64,000 nt of DNA, taken from contig NZ_BSSV01000002.1 of assembly GCF_030161435.1 (NCBI RefSeq), positions 372,001 to 436,000 on the forward strand. The letters run 5' to 3'. The position numbers and the translations under genes are program-made. The notes under the pieces were generated by a model that was given only the letters and a program-made list of their open reading frames with translations, was not told where the DNA came from and made no database searches. The first letter of the stretch is position 1, and each line of letters starts with the position of its first letter. This stretch comes from Thalassotalea loyana (GTDB taxonomy: Bacteria > Pseudomonadota > Gammaproteobacteria > Enterobacterales > Alteromonadaceae). Shown piece by piece: positions 56,494 through 64,000 of this stretch.

Positions 56494-59400
56494 CTAGGCT
56501 TGTTCAACGCCTTTGACTTTCTCTCGCATGCGTTGTACCAACATATAGAAATATGGAATCAACAAGGTGCCAAAGATAGTGGCCGCCATCATCCCGGCAA
56601 GTACAGTCAAACCAAGAGATACACGGCTACCTGCACCAGCACCTGTTGCAAAGACAAGTGGTAATACACCAAGAACAAACGAGAACGCCGTCATTAATAC
56701 CGCACGAAAACGTAATTTAGCGGCGTTAAGAGCAGCATCCATAATGGATTGCCCTTCAGCACGAAGCTCCATCGCAAATTCAACAATCAAAATCGCTGTC
56801 TTCGTTGATAAACCAATCAACAGCACCAGACCAACTTGTGCATAAATGTTGTTTGCCATACCCACAGTATATAGCGCTAGCATTGCACCAAATATCGCAA
56901 GCGGTACGGCCGCAATAACCGAAAATGGAATCGTCCAGCTTTCGTATTGCGCAACTAAGAACAAGTACACGAAGATTATAGCTAAACCGAATAGCACAGG
57001 CGCTAAGTTACCCGCTTCAATTTCTTGCTTCGACTGCCCTGCCCACTCAAAGACATAACCTTGCGGTAACTGTCCTGCCAACTCTTCCATCACTTCAATC
57101 GCATCGCCTGAAGCAAAGCCAGGTGCTGCTTGACCTGTGATACTTGCACTACGATATAAGTTAAAGTGATTAATGGTTGTTGGTCCAAGAATCGGTTTTA
57201 AGTTTGCTAACGTAGTCAGTGGCACCATTTCACCATCTTGGTTACGTACGTAATAATGGCGTAAGTCGCTCGGCTCTTTCCTGAACTCAGTTTCAGCCTG
57301 AATACTTACCTTGTACGTTCGACCAAATTGGCTAAAGTCATTGATGTATAACGAGCCCAGCTGCGCTTGTAACGTTAAGAAGATATCTGATAACGCAACA
57401 CCTTGTGCTTTCGCTTTGTTACGGTCAACTTCTAAGAAGTATTGCGGCACATTTGCACGATACGTACTAAACACCTGCGTTAATTCAGGACGTTGGTTCG
57501 CTTCATAAATTAGACCATTCATTACTTGAGCTAAGGACGCAGGGTCGCGACCTTCACTGTCTTGTAACTTAAATTCAAAACCTGAACTATTACCCAATCC
57601 AGGGATTGGTGGTGGGTTGAAGACCATGATCTGGGCGTCAGGCATTGACCATAACTGTCCCATCAAGCGAGGAATAATTTGACGTAACCCAAGCTCAGGC
57701 GTAATTCTGTCTTCCCAGTCTTTCAGGAGTATAATAGCCAATGCATTGTTTGAACCCGCGCCACCTAATAAAGACGAACCGGCTACTGTGATAACATCAT
57801 CAACGGCTGGGTCATTTTTAAGTATCGGCGTGATTTTTTCTAACACATCTTCAGTTCTGTTTTTCGATGCTGCATCGGGTAGTTGAATATCAACAAACAA
57901 ATAGCCCTGATCTTCACCCGGTACGAATGCCGTTGGCACTTCTTTCGATAACCAGCCTGTTGCAAAAAACACAGTCACAACAATCACACCAACGCCTGCT
58001 GTGCGTTTTAATAAAAAGCCAACCGCATTAGTGTATTTGCCAGTTAAGCCGTTTAGCATGCGTTCAAATGGCTGCAACCAGCCAATCGGTTTCATGTGTT
58101 TTTCACTCAATAACACTGAACACAATGCCGGGCTTAGCGTTAATGCATTTAATGATGAAATCAGTACAGCAAATGAAATTGTCACCGAGAACTGTTTGTA
58201 AAGCTCACCTGTAATGCCTGGCATAAAACCAACAGGAACGAATACAGCAAGTAATACGAGCGTCGTGGCGATAATTGGCCCACCAACCTGCTTCATCGCC
58301 TTACTCACTGCCTCTTTAATCGGTAGTTTTTCTTCTTTGAGTAGCCGCTCGACGTTTTCTATAACAATAATCGCATCGTCAACCACGATACCTATTGCCA
58401 ATACAAGACCGAACAAGGTAATGGTGTTGATCGTGTATCCCATCGCCAACATGAAGGCGAATGTACCAATCAGTGATACAGGTATTGCCAATGATGGGAT
58501 TATCGTTGCACGCCAGTTTTGTAGGAATAGGAATACCACGAGTATTACTAACGCGACGGCCTGAAATAAGGTCACGATAACTTCATCTATCGAACGAATG
58601 ATAAATTCAGTGGTATCAAATGGAACAACGTAATTAACACCATCAGGAAATCGCGTTGATAGCTTTTCCATTTCAGCTTTAACTAAGCTTGCAACTTCCG
58701 TCGCGTTTGCGCCAGGTAACTGATAGATAACTAAGAATGCCGTTTCTTGGCCATTTAATTTGGCACTAATTGAGTAGTTCTCAGAGCCTAGTTCAATACG
58801 ACCAATGTCAGATAGCCTAATAAAACTACCGTTTTTACGAGCGCGAATAACAGTTTCGCCAAACTCTTCAGGTGTTTTTAAGCGACCTTTTGCTTGGATA
58901 GTGTATTCAAATTGCTGGTTCGGTAACGCTGGAGAAGACCCCAGTTTACCCGCCGCAACAATTAAGTTCTGCTCTTGTAACGCTTGTTGTACTTCGGTAA
59001 TTGTGACACCCAATGATGTCATTCGACTTGGGTTCAACCAGATACGCATGCTGTAGGTCATTTCACCCATGACTTCAGCACTAGCAACGCCCTTGATACG
59101 CCCTAACGGTTCAACAAGGTAGTTTGTTGCGTAGTTACTTAAAAATAACTGATCAATACCCTCTTGGTCGCTATATAAGTTGACACCCAAAAGCATTGAG
59201 CTCGATTTTTTCTTAACGTTAACACCTTGGCGTGTCACTTCACTGGGTAAGGAACTCGTCGCCAGTGAGACACGGTTTTGCACGTTAACTTGCGCAATAT
59301 CTGAGTCGGTGCCTACTTTGAAGTACACGGTAATATTTGCCGAGCCATTGTTATTGGCAGAAGACTCGATATACATCATGTCTTCTACACCATTAACCTG

Positions 59401-59604
59401 CTCTTCAATTGGCCGTATGACCGACTCCTCCACAACTTGGGCACTTGCGCCTGGATAAACGGCAGTGATTTGAACTTGCGGTGGTGCAATTTCTGGGTAC
59501 ATGTTTACTGGCAACATAAACATTGCCAATAAACCCGCTATCGATATGACAATCGATATAACAAAGGCAAACTTGGGCCTTTCAATAAAGGTTTGACTAA
59601 TCAT
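56494..59604 (-). CDS. RND multidrug efflux permease (HAE1/AcrB family)
   Basis: 1036 residues, the usual length. It exports drugs and other hydrophobic compounds out of the cell using the proton gradient, as a trimer with an adaptor and an outer-membrane channel. The N-terminus F-I-E-R-P-K-F-A and twelve predicted membrane segments are typical. The proton-relay aspartates are in V-V-D-D-A-I-I-V-I-E-N-V-E-R, and A-V-Y-P-G-A-S-A near residue 48 belongs to the porter domain. No outer-membrane channel gene is in the operon, so it must use one encoded elsewhere. Confidence 0.95.
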   Translation of the reverse strand: MISQTFIERPKFAFVISIVISIAGLLAMFMLPVNMYPEIAPPQVQITAVYPGASAQVVEESVIRPIEEQVNGVEDMMYIESSANNNGSANITVYFKVGTDSDIAQVNVQNRVSLATSSLPSEVTRQGVNVKKKSSSMLLGVNLYSDQEGIDQLFLSNYATNYLVEPLGRIKGVASAEVMGEMTYSMRIWLNPSRMTSLGVTITEVQQALQEQNLIVAAGKLGSSPALPNQQFEYTIQAKGRLKTPEEFGETVIRARKNGSFIRLSDIGRIELGSENYSISAKLNGQETAFLVIYQLPGANATEVASLVKAEMEKLSTRFPDGVNYVVPFDTTEFIIRSIDEVIVTLFQAVALVILVVFLFLQNWRATIIPSLAIPVSLIGTFAFMLAMGYTINTITLFGLVLAIGIVVDDAIIVIENVERLLKEEKLPIKEAVSKAMKQVGGPIIATTLVLLAVFVPVGFMPGITGELYKQFSVTISFAVLISSLNALTLSPALCSVLLSEKHMKPIGWLQPFERMLNGLTGKYTNAVGFLLKRTAGVGVIVVTVFFATGWLSKEVPTAFVPGEDQGYLFVDIQLPDAASKNRTEDVLEKITPILKNDPAVDDVITVAGSSLLGGAGSNNALAIILLKDWEDRITPELGLRQIIPRLMGQLWSMPDAQIMVFNPPPIPGLGNSSGFEFKLQDSEGRDPASLAQVMNGLIYEANQRPELTQVFSTYRANVPQYFLEVDRNKAKAQGVALSDIFLTLQAQLGSLYINDFSQFGRTYKVSIQAETEFRKEPSDLRHYYVRNQDGEMVPLTTLANLKPILGPTTINHFNLYRSASITGQAAPGFASGDAIEVMEELAGQLPQGYVFEWAGQSKQEIEAGNLAPVLFGLAIIFVYLFLVAQYESWTIPFSVIAAVPLAIFGAMLALYTVGMANNIYAQVGLVLLIGLSTKTAILIVEFAMELRAEGQSIMDAALNAAKLRFRAVLMTAFSFVLGVLPLVFATGAGAGSRVSLGLTVLAGMMAATIFGTLLIPYFYMLVQRMREKVKGVEQA

Positions 59605-59613
59605 TGGTCACCT

Positions 59614-60807
59614 CTATTGTGCATTAGTTTGCGGTGCAGAAATGGTACCAGTAACAACATCTACGGCTTTCAGCACAGGGTTAACCACAACACCAGGGCG
59701 TACTTTTTGTAGCCCTTCAATGATCACTTGCTCATTCGTCGTTAAACCTGACTCTACAACCCACATCGCATTAACACGACGGCCAAGCTGAACAATGCGT
59801 TGTGTTACCGTATTGTTCTCATCGACGACAAGGACAAATTTACCTTGCTGATTTTCTTGCACTGCCGCCTGTGGAACGTACGCCATTTGCTCTTTTTTAA
59901 CACTTTCAATAATTAGGTTAACAAACAAGCCAGGTAAGATTACGCCGCTAGAATTTGGGAACTTAGCGCGCAAAGCAACGGTACCAGTGCCTTCATCAAT
60001 TTTGATGTCAGCATAATCAAGTTCACCTTTTTCTGGGTAGATAGTATTGTTTGGTAACACTAAAGAAATATCAATTTGACCTTCACGTTGGCCTTGATTA
60101 CGGGCTTGCATATGCGTTACGTAGTCACTTTCTTTCACTTGAAAGTTTACGTAGATTGGGTCAGTAACGGTTAACGTCGCTAAGCTGCCACTTTGTGGAC
60201 CAACAACGTTACCAACGTTAAAGTTTACTTTACCAATTCGGCCATCGAAAGGTGCGACAATCTTGGTATAGCTTAAATTTAATTCGGCTTTTTCAAGCGC
60301 GGCTTGAGCAACAGAAACAGCTGATTTAGCTTGCGACTCTTCCGTCGTTAATTTGTCGTAATCAGATTGTGAAATGTAACCATCACCAATCAAATCATTC
60401 GCACGCTTTAAGTTTCGTACGGCATTGTCATAACCAGATTCACGGCTATCAACGTCTGCTTTTGCTTGCTCGTATGAGGCTTGATAAGCACTTGGGTCAA
60501 TCTTAAGTAGCACATCGCCTTTTAATACGCGGCTACCTTCTCTAAACGATTTTTCGATCAACTCACCTTCAACACGAGCAATTAGCTCTGCTTCTTTGAA
60601 TGCCTCAGTTCGGGCAACAAACTCATGATGTTCGCCAACAGCAATTTGTTTAACTTGATAAACCGATACAGCCGGTGGCGGTGGCGCAGCTTTTTGTTCT
60701 GCCTCGTCGCTACATGCGCTAACTAATGCAAGTAAACCTAACGACATGCTAATTTTGGCTAAACCGCCAAACTTTGTTTTATTATTTGAAAGTAATTGTT
60801 TTAACAT
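59614..60807 (-). CDS. RND periplasmic adaptor (MFP) lipoprotein
   Basis: 397 residues. A lipoprotein signal ends in L-A-L-V-S-A-C near residue 32. The barrel-sandwich, alpha-hairpin and beta-barrel domains of AcrA-type adaptors are visible: E-A-E-L-I-A-R-V-E-G-E-L-I near 70, the helical hairpin (about 100-170), and Y-T-K-I-V-A-P-F-D-G-R-I-G-K. It links the permease to the outer-membrane channel. The ATG at 60807 has AGGGA upstream. It precedes the permease gene by 9 bases. Confidence 0.95.
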   Translation of the reverse strand: MLKQLLSNNKTKFGGLAKISMSLGLLALVSACSDEAEQKAAPPPPAVSVYQVKQIAVGEHHEFVARTEAFKEAELIARVEGELIEKSFREGSRVLKGDVLLKIDPSAYQASYEQAKADVDSRESGYDNAVRNLKRANDLIGDGYISQSDYDKLTTEESQAKSAVSVAQAALEKAELNLSYTKIVAPFDGRIGKVNFNVGNVVGPQSGSLATLTVTDPIYVNFQVKESDYVTHMQARNQGQREGQIDISLVLPNNTIYPEKGELDYADIKIDEGTGTVALRAKFPNSSGVILPGLFVNLIIESVKKEQMAYVPQAAVQENQQGKFVLVVDENNTVTQRIVQLGRRVNAMWVVESGLTTNEQVIIEGLQKVRPGVVVNPVLKAVDVVTGTISAPQTNAQ

Positions 60808-60847
60808 CAATATGTTCCCTACTGAACCATGAAGTGGGTTATTATCT

Positions 60848-60870
60848 GTGTCATAATTGAATTATGTCAC
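60848..60870. promoter_or_regulatory. 23-bp near-perfect palindrome upstream of RND operon
   Basis: GTGTCATAATT, a centre base, and AATTATGTCAC form a palindrome with one mismatched pair, 41 bases before the adaptor start. It has the size of a TetR-type operator such as those that control efflux operons. No regulator gene is adjacent. Confidence 0.55.
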
Positions 60871-61033
60871 AAAAATATGTCGTAGCTATCATCTCCATAT
60901 TAAACTTTAGTAACATTTACGCAAGATTTACACGGTAAATACAAAAAGTTACATATTGAAATTTGAACTTGTAGCTACAATATCTAAACCAACTAGATAA
61001 TTAATTGCATTCTTACGCAGTACGAAACGCCAA

Positions 61034-61768
61034 ATGACAAATCCAAGAATTTATCAAGATACACCATTTGCTTTAGAGCAAGAATTTGAGCTCGATGACA
61101 ATGCATTTGGTCATGCCGTTCGTGTTCTTCGACACAAAGAAGGCGACCCATTACGATTTTTTAATGGCCAAGACGGTTACGAGTACCAAGCGACGTTAAC
61201 GCAGGTCAAAAAGAAAACCGCGTTTGCACAAGTCACCGATCGCACTAAGGTAGAAAATGAATCACCTTTGAAAATTGAGCTTGGTCAGGGTATTTCTCGC
61301 GGCGATAGAATGGACTTTACGTTACAAAAATCGGTAGAGCTTGGCGTGACATCCATCACACCATTATTCACTGAGCGATGTGGCGTTAAACTAACGGGTG
61401 AACGTCTTGCCAAAAAGCGCGAGCAGTGGCAAAAAATTGTCATCAGTGCGTGTGAGCAAAGTGGACGCGTTTTTGTCCCAACCGTCAATGAGCCAGTGTG
61501 GCTTGAAGAGTGGTTGTCGATAGAAACTGACGCACTCAATATTAATTTACATCCAAGAGCAGAGCATAGCATTATGTCTTTGCCTTTTGATTCACAGAAT
61601 ATTCGTTTACTGATCGGCCCAGAGGGTGGTTTAAGTGACGAAGAAATCGATAAAGCTAGCGCAGCACAGTTCAAAGAAGTGTTATTGGGACCTAGGGTCT
61701 TGCGCACAGAAACAGCGGCATTAACCGCTTTAACAGCACTTCAGTGTCGCTACGGCGACCTCGGATAA
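61034..61768 (+). CDS. rsmE: 16S rRNA m3U1498 methyltransferase
   Basis: 244 residues of the SPOUT methyltransferase family. Motifs: H-A-V-R-V-L-R-H-K-E-G-D near the start, F-T-L-Q-K-S-V-E-L-G-V, S-A-C-E-Q-S-G-R, and the knot L-L-I-G-P-E-G-G-L-S-D-E-E plus L-G-P-R-V-L-R-T-E-T-A. It heads the conserved rsmE-gshB-yqgE-ruvX block. Confidence 0.96.
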   Translation: MTNPRIYQDTPFALEQEFELDDNAFGHAVRVLRHKEGDPLRFFNGQDGYEYQATLTQVKKKTAFAQVTDRTKVENESPLKIELGQGISRGDRMDFTLQKSVELGVTSITPLFTERCGVKLTGERLAKKREQWQKIVISACEQSGRVFVPTVNEPVWLEEWLSIETDALNINLHPRAEHSIMSLPFDSQNIRLLIGPEGGLSDEEIDKASAAQFKEVLLGPRVLRTETAALTALTALQCRYGDLG

Positions 61769-61784
61769 CGGGAAGGATTATCAA

Positions 61785-62738
61785 ATGACTATTAAACTCG
61801 GCGTTGTCATGGACCCAATTGAGAACATCAACGTTAAGAAAGATTCGTCACTCGCCATGATGCTCGAAGGCCAAAAACGTGGTTACGAGCTTTACTACAT
61901 GCAAATGAAAGACTTGTATTTATTTCAAGGCGAAGCGCGTGCACAAGTGCAGATTGTCAATGTTGCTGACGATGTCGACGATTGGTATGAAATCGTTGAA
62001 GAAAAAGACATCGCATTAAGCGAGCTTGACGCAATTTTAATGCGTAAAGATCCGCCGTTTGATACTGAATATATCTACGCAACTTACATGTTAGAACGCG
62101 CTGAACTTGCAGGCACCTTGATTGTAAATAAACCACAAAGCCTGCGTGACTGTAACGAAAAGCTATTCACTGCATGGTTCCCTGAACTAAGTGCTAAAAC
62201 GCTAGTAACTCGCAACGCAAAACAGATTCGTGAATTCCATCAAGCAGAAAAAGACGTCATTATCAAACCACTTGATGGTATGGGTGGCTCATCAATTTTC
62301 CGCATTAAGGAAGGTGATGCGAATGTTGGTGTCATTATTGAGACACTAACGGACCACGGTAACCAATACGCGATGGTTCAAGAATACATGCCTGAAATAA
62401 AAGACGGTGATAAACGTATTTTAATTGTAAACGGCGAACCCATGCCATATTGCCTCGCGCGTATCCCTGCGCAAGGTGAGACCCGTGGTAATTTGGCTGC
62501 TGGTGGCAGTGGTGTTGCTCGTCCATTAAGTGCAAGTGATAAGCTCATTGCTGAAACAATTGCTCCTGAATTGAAAAAACGCGGTCTATACTTTGTAGGG
62601 TTAGATGTTATCGGTGACAAAGTTACTGAGATCAACGTCACAAGTCCTACATGTATTAAAGAAATTGAAGCTGCCTACCCTATCAACATCAGTGGTAAGC
62701 TAATGGATGCAATCGAGCATACATTGAAAAACTCATAA
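61785..62738 (+). CDS. gshB: Glutathione synthetase
   Basis: 317 residues. It joins gamma-glutamylcysteine and glycine with ATP. ATP-grasp motifs include K-P-L-D-G-M-G-G-S-S-I-F-R, Q-E-Y-M-P-E-I-K-D-G-D-K-R-I, and N-V-T-S-P-T-C near the end. It follows rsmE by 16 bases. Confidence 0.97.
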   Translation: MTIKLGVVMDPIENINVKKDSSLAMMLEGQKRGYELYYMQMKDLYLFQGEARAQVQIVNVADDVDDWYEIVEEKDIALSELDAILMRKDPPFDTEYIYATYMLERAELAGTLIVNKPQSLRDCNEKLFTAWFPELSAKTLVTRNAKQIREFHQAEKDVIIKPLDGMGGSSIFRIKEGDANVGVIIETLTDHGNQYAMVQEYMPEIKDGDKRILIVNGEPMPYCLARIPAQGETRGNLAAGGSGVARPLSASDKLIAETIAPELKKRGLYFVGLDVIGDKVTEINVTSPTCIKEIEAAYPINISGKLMDAIEHTLKNS

Positions 62739-62753
62739 CGGCAGGAGAAATTG

Positions 62754-63308
62754 ATGGACAGTCTAGAAAATCAATTATTAATAGCAATGCCCACATTAAA
62801 CGATCCGTATTTTAATAAAACGGTGACTTATATCTGTGAACACAATGATGATGGCGCCATGGGATTAATCATTAATTTACCCGTGAACCTGACACTCAAT
62901 GAATTGCTTGAACAAATTGATGCAGACAACAAAGACTGTCTATCACTTGAACAACCAGTTTTAACTGGTGGTCCCGTCGCTCCTCAACGTGGTTTTGTTC
63001 TTCATAGCCCTCAGCACTGCTGGACAAGTTCATTGTCACTTAGTAGTGACTTTATGATCACAACATCAAAAGATATTTTGATGGCATTAGGTACCGAAGA
63101 GGCACCTGAATCGTATGTCGTAACACTGGGTTATGCTGGTTGGGGACCAGGTCAGTTAGAGCAAGAAATACTCGAGAACTCTTGGTTAACGACACCGGCA
63201 GATGCGGATATTATTTTTAATACGCCTATCGAAATGCGTTGGAAAAAAGCCACTGAAAAACTAGGAATTGACCTAGCACACCTCTCAAATGATATAGGAC
63301 ATGCTTAA
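62754..63308 (+). CDS. yqgE: YqgE/AlgH family protein
   Basis: 184 residues (UPF0301). Motifs [13 protein letters not shown] and [11 protein letters not shown] are diagnostic, and [12 protein letters not shown] follows. The function is unclear; in Pseudomonas the relative AlgH affects alginate regulation. The ATG at 62754 has AGGAG six bases upstream. Its stop overlaps the ruvX start by one base. Confidence 0.95.
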   Translation: MDSLENQLLIAMPTLNDPYFNKTVTYICEHNDDGAMGLIINLPVNLTLNELLEQIDADNKDCLSLEQPVLTGGPVAPQRGFVLHSPQHCWTSSLSLSSDFMITTSKDILMALGTEEAPESYVVTLGYAGWGPGQLEQEILENSWLTTPADADIIFNTPIEMRWKKATEKLGIDLAHLSNDIGHA

Positions 63309-63739
63309 TGGCAGAACAAGGAATGCGTACCATTCTTGGTTTTGATTTTGGCAAAAAATCAATCGGCTGCGCCATCGGACAAGAGATCACCGGTACCGCC
63401 AATCCCCTCAACGCGATAAAAGCAAAAGATGGCATTCCACAATGGAGTGACATTGAAAAGTTACTCAAAGAGTGGCAACCGCAGCTTGTTGTGGTTGGCC
63501 TTCCGCTTAATATGGACGGCACCGAGCAACAACTGACCAAAGATGCGAAAAAATTTGGCAACCGCATCCATGGCCGCTTCGGTGTGCAAGTCGAGTTTCA
63601 AGATGAACGATTAACCACGGCGGATGCAAAAGAACAGCTTTTTGCCGCTGGGGGTTATCGAAACCTATCAAAAGGCAATGTTGACTCACAATCAGCCGTG
63701 TTAATTATCGAGAGCTTTTTCGAAGCCAGCTACCAATAA
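63308..63739 (+). CDS. ruvX: Holliday-junction resolvase-like protein RuvX
   Basis: 143 residues of the YqgF family, RNase H-like fold. [16 protein letters not shown] carries the first catalytic Asp, [12 protein letters not shown] the second strand, and Q-D-E-R-L-T-T a conserved Glu; [10 protein letters not shown] ends the domain. It acts in 16S rRNA 5'-end processing in E. coli. TAATG overlap with yqgE. Confidence 0.95.
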   Translation: MAEQGMRTILGFDFGKKSIGCAIGQEITGTANPLNAIKAKDGIPQWSDIEKLLKEWQPQLVVVGLPLNMDGTEQQLTKDAKKFGNRIHGRFGVQVEFQDERLTTADAKEQLFAAGGYRNLSKGNVDSQSAVLIIESFFEASYQ

Positions 63740-63748
63740 TATCTATCT

Positions 63749-64000
63749 ATGAATATAGCGGGAATCATCGCACCATTGGTCTTGGTTGGCCTAATTGGTT
63801 TTATTGCAACTAAGTCAAAATTACTAAAACGCCAGCAGCTTGATGCACTGAGTAAATTTACTTTTCATCTCGCAATTCCTGCCTATTTATTTTTACGAAT
63901 GGCTCAAGCAGATATTCAAAGCCATTTTGACGTGACCATTTACGGGGCATTTTATTTACCCGTATTAATGATATTTTTCTTCGCTTATTTCAGTAATTAT
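63749..64000 (+). CDS. AEC-family transporter, N-terminal part (runs off window)
   Basis: 84 codons from an ATG at 63749, still open at the window end. The sequence I-A-P-L-V-L-V-G-L-I-G-F near the start, followed by a charged loop and F-H-L-A-I-P-A-Y-L-F-L-R-M-A, is the first part of the auxin-efflux-carrier (AEC) family, which exports or imports organic anions. Ten bases after ruvX; weak ribosome-binding site. Confidence 0.8.
   Translation, partial: MNIAGIIAPLVLVGLIGFIATKSKLLKRQQLDALSKFTFHLAIPAYLFLRMAQADIQSHFDVTIYGAFYLPVLMIFFFAYFSNY

Overview
The window looks like a marine gammaproteobacterium of the Alteromonadales, probably close to Colwelliaceae/Thalassotalea. It is AT-rich. Two blocks match conserved gammaproteobacterial order: ygfB-pepP-ubiH-ubiI followed by gcvT-gcvH-gcvP, with zapA and 6S RNA on the other side; and metK further along with rsmE-gshB-yqgE-ruvX. 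Accessory genes such as a TonB receptor, an AlkB-type alkane hydroxylase, an S9 peptidase, an RND pump and many lipoproteins fit a marine heterotroph. The genus is inferred from gene order and style, not from a database search.

Region 1 (1-10 kb): a HutD/Ves-like protein, a periplasmic solute-binding protein and a serine hydrolase. Then comes a redox/metal block: a DUF4174 protein, a DsbD/ScsB-type disulfide reductase overlapping a redoxin, and a His-rich TonB receptor preceded by a small Cys-rich secreted protein. Region 2 (9-24 kb): a LysR regulator divergent from an oxidoreductase-SnoaL fusion, a two-component pair, a DUF1800/DUF1501 export pair, a signal peptidase I, a four-gene operon (DJ-1/PfpI protein, alpha/beta hydrolase, response regulator, kinase), and an alkB/AraC divergent pair. 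Region 3 (24-36 kb): a threonine-aldolase-like enzyme, SelO, an S9 peptidase, the oxygen-dependent methionine synthase pair mesX-mesD behind a MetR-like site, an orphan lipoprotein, a TSUP transporter, and a ferredoxin-reductase/desaturase operon behind two FabR-like operators.

Region 4 (36-43 kb) is the most unusual part. Three predicted lipoprotein hydrolases (an endonuclease/phosphatase-HAD fusion, a metallophosphoesterase and an alpha/beta hydrolase) are followed by what looks like the scar of a sigma-54-controlled cassette. The scar holds a -24/-12 promoter, an upstream inverted repeat and an ABC-2 permease, which runs head-on into a sigma-54 activator with a CARF-like sensor domain. Both genes lose their 3' parts where they meet. 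Three short tandem repeats lie on the far side, next to gcvP.

Region 5 (43-64 kb) is core genome: the glycine cleavage operon, the two ubiquinone hydroxylases, pepP, ygfB, zapA, 6S RNA, murI, metK with MetJ-like boxes, a solute-binding protein, an RND efflux operon behind a long palindrome, rsmE, gshB, yqgE, ruvX and the start of an AEC transporter. The usual ygfA next to 6S RNA is absent. No tRNA, rRNA, CRISPR array or complete insertion sequence was seen, and apart from the 6S RNA stretch no gene-free gap exceeds 300 bases.
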